From a bacterium (Candidatus Gribaldobacteria) CG_4_10_14_0_8_um_filter_33_9 (GTDB lineage: Bacteria > Patescibacteriota > Minisyncoccia > Minisyncoccales > CG1-02-41-26), in assembly GCA_002785165.1 (NCBI GenBank), contig PFMI01000036.1, positions 1 through 6,216 of the forward strand: 6,216 nucleotides of DNA, read 5' to 3'. Positions 1 to 5,674 of the stretch are shown piece after piece. How positions within the stretch are numbered: position 1 is the first letter of the stretch; each line of letters opens with the position of its first letter. Under the pieces are notes generated by a model that saw nothing but the letters and a program-made list of their open reading frames with translations, had not been told where the DNA came from and made no database searches. A program made the position numbers and the translations under genes.

Positions 1-617
1 TAACATTGATTAGAATTACTTAATTCATAACAATTCTCGCAATGCGCCGCATCTAATAATTCCAGAGAGTCTTTACAACCACCGACCCAATAAGAAAAAA
101 GGACATTTTCTAAATCGCCGCCAGAAGCAGTCAAATAACAATTTTTTGAATCAATAATTGCGATTGTATAAGGACTGTCAACAACATTTTTCCAATAATG
201 TGTGATTGCGGGATGAGGAACAATTAAATTTAATTCTTGAAATTGCCCAAAAAATGGTTTTAAAAAATTAAAATCTCTTCCATAATCTTCCCCGCCCCAT
301 TTATCAGACCACCAATGTTTTAAATTATAAATTTTATAAGAGGACTCTGGCGGAAAAGTTGAAACAATTTTTTCGCCAGTCAAAGCGTCTTGTTTCAAAT
401 AAAATTTCAATAAATTATTATAAAATCCCATTCTTCTTTGTCTCCTACAAGAAGAACATAATTTTGGCGGAGAAACTCGCAACATTTTATAAAATTTAAT
501 ATCCTCTTTAAAAATATCAAAAACCTTACCGCATTGCTGGCAGATTTTCTGATACGGTTTAAGATTGTTCAGGATTTCATCCAAATTCTTATCAAAATTC
601 GGTATTTTAGAAATCAT
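1..617 (-). CDS. Cysteine-rich zinc-ribbon protein, Patescibacteria-type family (3' end beyond window)
   Basis: An open frame starts with ATG at 617 and runs off the window after 205 codons, so the C-terminus is missing. Two Cys pairs near the N-terminus, C26-x2-C29 and C54-x2-C57, form a likely zinc ribbon, and the second is followed by a basic patch (RRQRR, 58-62). A Trp-rich block follows at about 102-116 (WWSDKW, then YGRDF). Near the window edge a further Cys cluster begins (C193-x2-C196, C205). From memory, this pattern marks a family common in Patescibacteria whose C-terminal part keeps repeating Cys pairs; databases carry it under uninformative names. No signal peptide or membrane segment is visible. 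The function is unknown; zinc binding is inferred from Cys spacing only. It follows the 427-residue membrane protein gene by 39 bases on the same strand, and a weak promoter-like element lies in that gap. Confidence 0.8.
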   Translation of the reverse strand, partial: MISKIPNFDKNLDEILNNLKPYQKICQQCGKVFDIFKEDIKFYKMLRVSPPKLCSSCRRQRRMGFYNNLLKFYLKQDALTGEKIVSTFPPESSYKIYNLKHWWSDKWGGEDYGRDFNFLKPFFGQFQELNLIVPHPAITHYWKNVVDSPYTIAIIDSKNCYLTASGGDLENVLFSYWVGGCKDSLELLDAAHCENCYELSNSNQC

Positions 618-626
618 AAATTTTAA

Positions 627-654
627 CTAATAAAATTAAATGAAGTCATTTCAA
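627..654 (-). promoter_or_regulatory. Possible promoter for the zinc-ribbon gene
   Basis: On the minus strand, TTGAAA (654-649) is followed after 16 bases by TATTAG (632-627). This matches the sigma-70 consensus at 5 of 6 and 4 of 6 positions. The -10 box ends 9 bases before the ATG at 617, so a transcript would have almost no leader. In DNA this AT-rich, such matches arise easily by chance. The spacing copies the two stronger promoters in this window, which is the main reason to list it. Confidence 0.3.
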
Positions 655-656
655 TA

Positions 657-1940
657 TTATCCCATAGGAAGATTTCCCGGCGGCGTTGCTCTTCTGGACA
701 TAATGCGAGGCACGCCTGACGACAATATATTTGTTTGGATAGGAAAATGAAAAATAGTGGCTAATTCTTCAATGTTTAAAATCATATTGCCCTTTCCCGT
801 CATCGCGGGATACAAAGGAGGAAATCTTTTAACATATTTTTCAAAAATGCTTCTCTTACTTGCGTACAATCTTCTGTCCCGAAACCAATATTGAATTTTG
901 GTTCTTGTTTGAGCGTAAAGAACAATAGTGTTTAAATTCGCGGTGCTGAAATGCTGAAAATAATTTCTCGCAATAGCGGCATGGGACGCGTCATAAACGT
1001 CTTTCTGATAAATATAAAGGGCCCTGATATTGGTTTTAAAAGCGTTTTTAGAAATTTTTTCTTCAATTGCCGTAAGAATATCTTTTTCTCCCGGAGTAAT
1101 TTGCGTTTTTGATTCAGCGGATTTTTCTGAAGAACCTGAAGAAAATATATTAAAAATTAAAATATCAATTACTTCCTGAATTATTGATTTCCCTTTTTTT
1201 GCTCCTCCCGGACGTTGGGCAATTTTATTAATCTCTTTTTTAGCTTCATCAACCCAAGGAATATCCTTATTGGTAATAGGAGAGGACACAATCTGAAACC
1301 AAAATTGTTCTCCTTTCTGAAGTTTGGTCATCGCTTCCATTAAAGAAGAAAAAGGATCAATTTTTTTCTCGCCTTCCTTTATTAATTCCGGGGTACTGGG
1401 CTCAAAAAATTTATAAGTTTTTATAGGAAAATAATCTTTTGTCCTTAAAATATAGTCCTCTGCTTTTAAATCATAAATATTATTAGGAATGTCTTGGGGA
1501 ATATTTTTAACATAATCATCAACTTCAAAAATTTCCGTTTCAGGATAATGCGCTTGAATAATGGTTTCAGCGTATTTGCGCTGGTCGTCAGGAAGCCGTA
1601 AATAAAAATGGACATTTCCTTCAAAACCTAAAATTTCCCAAGAAAACCAGGCGCTGGCAACTGGTAATTCTCCTTCGCACCATTTTCCGCGCCAATTAGG
1701 CGAACTATAAAGCGCCCATAAAGAGGAAAAAAGGTCTTCTGTGGCTCGAAAGGGTTTTGTAATTTCTCCCGGAGGAATAATCTCCAAAATTACCCATTTT
1801 TTTTTTGGATACCAAACATCCCATCTTATCCAGTCCAAATATAAATAAACAGCTGGAAAATAAAAAATAATGGGTAAAAATAACCACCACCAGGTTTTGA
1901 AAATAAGAAAAAATATGGAAATTATTAGTTCTGGAGTCAT
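657..1940 (-). CDS. Conserved membrane-anchored protein of unknown function, 427 residues
   Basis: One hydrophobic N-terminal segment (about residues 8-35, with WWW at 17-19) is followed by a long soluble part, so the protein is probably anchored with most of its mass on one side of the membrane. The first soluble half (about 48-240) has conserved-looking blocks at 81-90 (PNWRGKWCEG), 137-152 (EVDDY, then IPQDIPN) and 195-212. A polar, Ser/Lys/Gly-rich linker spans about 244-285. The second half ends with EELATIFHFP (391-400) and PPGNLP (420-425). I recall this arrangement from Patescibacteria, where similar sequences stand alone or precede VirB4/TraC-like ATPase domains; no P-loop is present here. 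A role in a type IV-secretion-like or other envelope machine is inference only. The ATG is 2 bases after the stop of the 73-residue gene, so the two are almost certainly co-transcribed. There is no clear Shine-Dalgarno site. Confidence 0.85.
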   Translation of the reverse strand: MTPELIISIFFLIFKTWWWLFLPIIFYFPAVYLYLDWIRWDVWYPKKKWVILEIIPPGEITKPFRATEDLFSSLWALYSSPNWRGKWCEGELPVASAWFSWEILGFEGNVHFYLRLPDDQRKYAETIIQAHYPETEIFEVDDYVKNIPQDIPNNIYDLKAEDYILRTKDYFPIKTYKFFEPSTPELIKEGEKKIDPFSSLMEAMTKLQKGEQFWFQIVSSPITNKDIPWVDEAKKEINKIAQRPGGAKKGKSIIQEVIDILIFNIFSSGSSEKSAESKTQITPGEKDILTAIEEKISKNAFKTNIRALYIYQKDVYDASHAAIARNYFQHFSTANLNTIVLYAQTRTKIQYWFRDRRLYASKRSIFEKYVKRFPPLYPAMTGKGNMILNIEELATIFHFPIQTNILSSGVPRIMSRRATPPGNLPMG

Positions 1941-1942
1941 TT

Positions 1943-2164
1943 TTAAAATGGTTTATCTAAAAAAAAGGAAATAATGAAAATTAGAAAAAAACCAATTGAA
2001 AAAAATTTAAAAGTATACAAAAGAGAAACCATTGTTCCGATAAAAATATTTTCCCGCTCTTTTTTATCTCGCTCTGTCCAAAGCAAACAAAAATAAGAGA
2101 AGACGACAAAAAAAATAAAGGCTAATATTGATAAAATTTTTACAGCAATGCTCAAAAAAACCAT
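1943..2164 (-). CDS. Small membrane protein of unknown function, 73 residues
   Basis: Two strongly hydrophobic segments, about residues 5-29 and 45-69, flank a charged loop (TERDKKEREN, 30-39). The short, positively charged ends and loop suggest a two-pass inner-membrane protein. I recognise no family motif. It begins 15 bases after the regulator gene stops and ends 2 bases before the 427-residue membrane protein starts. That packing is the best evidence that it is a real gene and possibly a partner of the larger protein. Hydrophobic frames arise readily from T-rich DNA, so some doubt remains, but no other long frame explains this interval. Confidence 0.7.
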   Translation of the reverse strand: MVFLSIAVKILSILAFIFFVVFSYFCLLWTERDKKERENIFIGTMVSLLYTFKFFSIGFFLIFIISFFLDKPF

Positions 2165-2179
2165 ATTTCTATATTAAAA

Positions 2180-3220
2180 TTAAGACAGTCGAGTCAGTTT
2201 GCCCTTTAAACAATATTTTCCCTGTTTATTTTTAATAAAAAAGTTTTTATCTTGTAAATTTAAAAAAATTGTGTTTTCTTGCACTTGTCGTTGTTTTAAA
2301 ACCTGTTTGATTATTTCTTTTTTGGTTAAAAACTTTTTCGCTTTTTTTAAAATATCAATAATAATGTCGCTTACTGTTCCTGGTTTATATCCCCATTCTG
2401 TTAAAGCGTATATTCCCTTGCCGATTAAAACAAAAATCTTATTTTTGATAAGTTCGTTGTGAACTGTTTGAAAATAAATTTCTTTTTTTTTGCAAACAGT
2501 TCCCTCTAATTCGCTCGCCAATTTAGCAATTTCTTTAAAATGCAAAGGTTTGCCAGCTTTTTTCAAAACCAAATAAGCCCTGTCTTTAACTCCCGTGGGT
2601 TTAATCTCCGACCAATCAATTAGACCAAATTCATTTAAAGGTCCTTGTTCAATTTTTTTAAAAATTTCAAAACAAGAAAAGAAAAGTTTTGATGACTCGT
2701 CTTTAAAAATATTGAAAAACCTTTCTTTTGACAAAGGTTTTTTTTCTTTTCCAAAAATTTTACTAAGAACTGCCAAAAATTCTTCTGCTTTTTGATAAAG
2801 ATTTTTATCAACAGTCCAAAAAGAATAAAAATCATTATTCTCTTTAAAGCGATAAAAAAGTTCTCCCAATGTTAGAAAAAAATAGACATGGTTTTGAAAT
2901 TGTTTTTCACCTAAATTAGAAAGCAAAATGTCTTCTCTTTTTAATCCTCCATGCGCCACTAAATGTTGCTCAAGATGAGAAAAAGCTTTTTGCAAATCTT
3001 TTCTGCGAGCTTCTTTTGCCTCTTGTTTTAATTTCTCAAAAGTAATCTCCTCAATTTGGCGAACCCTTTCTCTGGTAATTCCAAAACTCTGACCAATTTT
3101 ATCCAATGTTTCTCTTTGCCCGCCATTTAAACCAAACCTTCGCGCAATAATCTCTTTTTGCCTTAAAGACAAATCCTGTAAAAGACTTGAACTAATTTTT
3201 TGATAATCTTGTATATTCAT
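2180..3220 (-). CDS. Sigma-70 region 4 / HARE-HTH fusion regulator, 346 residues
   Basis: Residues about 13-67 match sigma-70 region 4: LSLRQKEIIARRFGL (17-31), then TLDKIGQSFGITRERVRQIE (38-57), the helix-turn-helix that in sigma factors contacts the -35 element. Regions 2 and 3, needed for -10 recognition and DNA melting, are absent, so it is not a complete sigma factor. A mostly helical, Lys/Phe-rich middle (70-205) has no motif I recognise. Residues about 211-279 resemble a HARE-HTH domain as in the RNA polymerase delta subunit (KDRAYLVLKKAGKPLHFKEI, then TVHNEL and GKGIYALTEWGY). A second winged-helix-like unit fills 282-340. It is probably a cytoplasmic transcription factor or polymerase accessory protein; its targets are unknown. 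The start is supported by a promoter-like element immediately upstream. The two membrane-protein genes follow closely, suggesting one operon. Confidence 0.88.
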   Translation of the reverse strand: MNIQDYQKISSSLLQDLSLRQKEIIARRFGLNGGQRETLDKIGQSFGITRERVRQIEEITFEKLKQEAKEARRKDLQKAFSHLEQHLVAHGGLKREDILLSNLGEKQFQNHVYFFLTLGELFYRFKENNDFYSFWTVDKNLYQKAEEFLAVLSKIFGKEKKPLSKERFFNIFKDESSKLFFSCFEIFKKIEQGPLNEFGLIDWSEIKPTGVKDRAYLVLKKAGKPLHFKEIAKLASELEGTVCKKKEIYFQTVHNELIKNKIFVLIGKGIYALTEWGYKPGTVSDIIIDILKKAKKFLTKKEIIKQVLKQRQVQENTIFLNLQDKNFFIKNKQGKYCLKGKLTRLS

Positions 3221-3227
3221 ATCTTTA

Positions 3228-3255
3228 ATTTTACAAGTTTTTATTTCCTTGTCAA
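3228..3255 (-). promoter_or_regulatory. Sigma-70-type promoter before the sigma4/HARE-HTH gene
   Basis: A perfect -35 box TTGACA (3255-3250) begins right after the secF stop codon. A 16-base spacer leads to TAAAAT (3233-3228), which matches the -10 consensus at 5 of 6 positions. Only 7 bases separate the -10 box from the ATG at 3220, so the expected transcription start falls on or next to the start codon. That predicts a leaderless message, in keeping with the absence of a Shine-Dalgarno sequence. It would let the regulator and the membrane-protein genes be expressed independently of secDF. Confidence 0.6.
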
Positions 3256-3256
3256 A

Positions 3257-4162
3257 TTATTTTTTTATTTGGGACCGATAAAAAGTAACCAAAAGAGAAG
3301 ACGCTATAAATATTGAAGAGTAAGCACCCATAGAAATTCCTATAATCAATGCCAATGAAAAATATTTCAAAGTCGGGTCGCCAAAGAAAAAGAGGGCGAA
3401 AAGAACAATCAAAGTGGTTAAAACCGTGGTAATTGACCGCGCTATTGTTTGATTCAAACTTTTATTAATTATTAAATCAAAAACTTTTTCATTTGTTCTT
3501 AAAAGATTTTCCCTAATTCGGTCGTAGACCACTATGGTGTCGTGAACTGAAAATCCTAAAACAGTAAGAATGGCGGCAATAAAAGGAAGGTCAATTTCCA
3601 CATTATAAAAATGACCCAGAACCGCGAAAACGCCAATCGGAATTACAACATCATGGAAAAGAGCGACCAAGCTGGCGAGTCCGTATTGCCAACTTTTTAC
3701 TGGACGAGAAACCACTCTAAAAGCCAAAGTAATATAAAAGGTAATTGCGACAAGCGCCAAAATAATCGCTGTTTTGGTTTTTTCCTTCAATTCCCTGCCA
3801 ATAATCGGACCGATCATTTGAAAACTTTCAGTGCCCTCTTCAATCCGCGCCAGTTCTTCTAATTTTTTTAAAATCTCTTGATGCTCTGTTTCACTGATAT
3901 TTTTCATTTTTAAAATAATCCCTCTATTCCCTTTTTTCTGTATAAAAATTTCTCCCAAATTAAAGTCTGTCAATGCCTGTCTGATGCTTTCAATAGAAGG
4001 GACTTCATTTTGCTCTTTATAAGCCACTTCCAATGAACTGCCGCCCGTGAAATCAATGCCCCAATTTAAACCAAACATAAAAATGCTAGCTATTGAGCCA
4101 ACAAATAAAATAACGGAAAAACCGTAAAAAATTTTTCTGTATTTTGTAAAAGTAAATTGCAT
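3257..4162 (-). CDS. secF: Protein translocase subunit SecF
   Basis: SecF works with SecD beside SecYEG in the cytoplasmic membrane and uses the proton gradient to help draw preproteins outward and release them. At 301 residues the length is normal for a stand-alone SecF. One membrane segment (about 11-31) is followed by the family motif GIDFTGG (35-41) and a short extracytoplasmic domain to about 128. Five further membrane segments follow (about 131-150, 160-183, 192-212, 243-261, 265-292). The signature GFSVHDTIVVYDRIREN (203-219) is the SecF counterpart of SecD's transmembrane-4 motif. ARSITTVLTTL (241-251) is also characteristic. It starts 23 bases after the secD stop, with no separate promoter or clear ribosome site, so it is read as the second gene of a secDF operon. 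Confidence 0.97.
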   Translation of the reverse strand: MQFTFTKYRKIFYGFSVILFVGSIASIFMFGLNWGIDFTGGSSLEVAYKEQNEVPSIESIRQALTDFNLGEIFIQKKGNRGIILKMKNISETEHQEILKKLEELARIEEGTESFQMIGPIIGRELKEKTKTAIILALVAITFYITLAFRVVSRPVKSWQYGLASLVALFHDVVIPIGVFAVLGHFYNVEIDLPFIAAILTVLGFSVHDTIVVYDRIRENLLRTNEKVFDLIINKSLNQTIARSITTVLTTLIVLFALFFFGDPTLKYFSLALIIGISMGAYSSIFIASSLLVTFYRSQIKK

Positions 4163-4185
4163 ATTTTAAAATTTAAGATTATTCA

Positions 4186-5556
4186 TTATCCCCATATCCA
4201 TTTTATTTTTTCCATTCTTGTGCCGACAAAATGTCTTAAAAAATTATGAGTAATAAAAATAGCCGAAAACATACTAACCAAAACGCCCAAGCTAAGAGTC
4301 AACGCAAACCCCTTGACAAAACCGGCTCCAAAACTAAATAAAATCGCCGAGATAATCAAAGTATTAAAATTGCTATCCCTAATGGAAGGCCACGCGCGGC
4401 GGAACCCCTCTTCCAAAGCAATATTGAAATCTTTATCTTGCTTTAATTCTTCTTTCATTCTGGCAAAAATCAAGATATTAGCGTCAACCGCCATGCCAAT
4501 TGATAAAATAAAACCAGCTATTCCCGCTAATGTTAAAGTGATAGACATAAATTTAAATAAACTTAAAACCAATATAATATAAATACATAAAGCAATTGAA
4601 GCTAAAATTCCAGGCAAACGATAAAAAATAATCATAAATAAAACAACTGCCAAAAAACCGTAAAGCCCGACTTGCAATGATTTATCCAAAGAAATTTTCC
4701 CCAAAGTAGGACCTACAATATTTTGAGAAATCAATTTAATAGGAACAGGCAAGGCGCCGGCGTTTAAATTGCGGACTAATTCTTTTGCCTCATTAACAGA
4801 AAATTTTCCGCTAATCTGGGCTTTGCCGCCGGAAATAGCTTCGCGCACCACGGGCGCGGAAATTAAAACATTGTCAATATAAATAGCCACTCGTTTGTCA
4901 ATATTTCTTGAAGTTAGTTCCTCAAAAATTTTCGCGCCCTCTACATCGAACTCCAAAGCCACTTGCGGCTCCATGACAGTTTGTCCAAAATCAAGCTGCG
5001 CTTTTTTAAGATATTGACCCGTAAGATTAGTGGACTTAAAATAAAAATCTTCTGTGATTTCTTCTCCATTTTTTTGCCTCTCTAAAATTTGCTCCATTTC
5101 CTCTTTTGTTTTTTCCTCTCTGAATTCCAAGTAAGGAGTTTTTCCTATCATTTCAATTGCTTGCGCGTTTTTAATTCCCGGAAGTTCCACAACCAATCGT
5201 TTTTTCTCATTTTTTTCCTCAACTCTGACGATTGGCTCTCCGATTCCAAAAAGATTAATCCTTCTTTCAATAATATCTCTCAATCCTTGCATTGCCTCGC
5301 TTCTTTCTTTTTTTCCAATGCCTTGAAGATCCGCTTCATAAACCAATTGGCTCCCTCCCTGCAAGTCCAACCCGAGCTTAAAAAATATTATTGGAATATG
5401 AGGAACATCCCAAATTTGCCAGCCAAAAGTTTGCTTTTGCAAATCATTAATATATTCTATACCCTGATTTACATTTTCCGGCAATATTATTGCCACGCCA
5501 AAAAAACCCAAAACAAAAATCGCTATTAAATAAATATAAACCTTTCTTTTTTTCAT
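4186..5556 (-). CDS. secD: Protein translocase subunit SecD
   Basis: SecD pairs with SecF to drive the late steps of Sec-dependent export using the proton gradient. The protein has 456 residues, well short of the roughly 600 of E. coli SecD; the shortening is in the extracytoplasmic domain. One membrane segment (about 5-26) precedes GLDLQGG (62-68), then the first extracytoplasmic domain (about 30-290) with RRINLFGIGEP (98-108) and VELPGI (123-128). AGALPVPI (266-273) and VGPTLG (281-286) lead into five membrane segments from about 292. GMAVDANILIFARMKEE (354-370) carries Asp358, which lines up with the essential membrane aspartate of the family. RDSNFNTLI (393-401) is also typical. Two genes usually seen near secD, yajC and tgt, are not in the window. 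A consensus promoter lies just upstream, and secF follows. Confidence 0.97.
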   Translation of the reverse strand: MKKRKVYIYLIAIFVLGFFGVAIILPENVNQGIEYINDLQKQTFGWQIWDVPHIPIIFFKLGLDLQGGSQLVYEADLQGIGKKERSEAMQGLRDIIERRINLFGIGEPIVRVEEKNEKKRLVVELPGIKNAQAIEMIGKTPYLEFREEKTKEEMEQILERQKNGEEITEDFYFKSTNLTGQYLKKAQLDFGQTVMEPQVALEFDVEGAKIFEELTSRNIDKRVAIYIDNVLISAPVVREAISGGKAQISGKFSVNEAKELVRNLNAGALPVPIKLISQNIVGPTLGKISLDKSLQVGLYGFLAVVLFMIIFYRLPGILASIALCIYIILVLSLFKFMSITLTLAGIAGFILSIGMAVDANILIFARMKEELKQDKDFNIALEEGFRRAWPSIRDSNFNTLIISAILFSFGAGFVKGFALTLSLGVLVSMFSAIFITHNFLRHFVGTRMEKIKWIWG

Positions 5557-5575
5557 TGAAATTTTTAGTGGTTTA

Positions 5576-5603
5576 ATTATAGATTTTTATAAAAAAATGT
5601 CAA
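5576..5603 (-). promoter_or_regulatory. Consensus sigma-70 promoter of secDF
   Basis: On the minus strand TTGACA (5603-5598) is separated by 16 bases from TATAAT (5581-5576). Both hexamers match the consensus exactly. The region upstream of the -35 box is a run of A and T that could act as an UP element. The -10 box ends 19 bases before the secD ATG, so the expected leader is only about 12 bases and contains no Shine-Dalgarno sequence. This is the strongest regulatory signal in the window and marks secD as the first gene of its operon. Confidence 0.75.
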
Positions 5604-5627
5604 ATAAAAAAAGTAAAAACAAATCAA

Positions 5628-5664
5628 ATTGATGTAAAAAATTTTTTTGAAAAATTCTATCAAT
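5628..5664 (-). terminator. Possible weak terminator after the dehydrogenase gene
   Basis: In the transcribed strand ATTGAT (5664-5659) can pair with ATCAAT (5633-5628), enclosing a second A/T-only stem (AATTTTT with AAAAATT). T-rich runs follow downstream. The stems contain almost no G-C pairs, so stability is low. The position between the dehydrogenase stop and the secD promoter suits a terminator, but A/T palindromes are expected by chance in this 118-base AT-rich gap. Confidence 0.25.
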
Positions 5665-5674
5665 CCAATTTTTT

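Noticed and set aside
2162..2220. Possible promoter before the 73-residue membrane protein
   Set aside because: The best candidate, CTGACT and TAATAT with 15 bases between, matches only 4 of 6 positions in each box. The 15-base gap after the regulator gene favours read-through as an operon.
2180..3220. Calling the regulator a true sigma factor
   Set aside because: Only region 4 is present. Regions 2 and 3, required to recognise the -10 box and open DNA, are absent from all 346 residues.
4163..4185. Separate promoter or ribosome site for secF
   Set aside because: GATAAT occurs at the secD stop, but no suitable -35 box is upstream at a workable distance and no purine-rich ribosome site is seen. 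Co-transcription with secD is simpler.
5089..5529. A 146-codon open frame on the plus strand
   Set aside because: It is antisense to secD within its conserved extracytoplasmic domain, rich in Phe and Ser as expected from the reverse of Lys/Glu-rich coding DNA.
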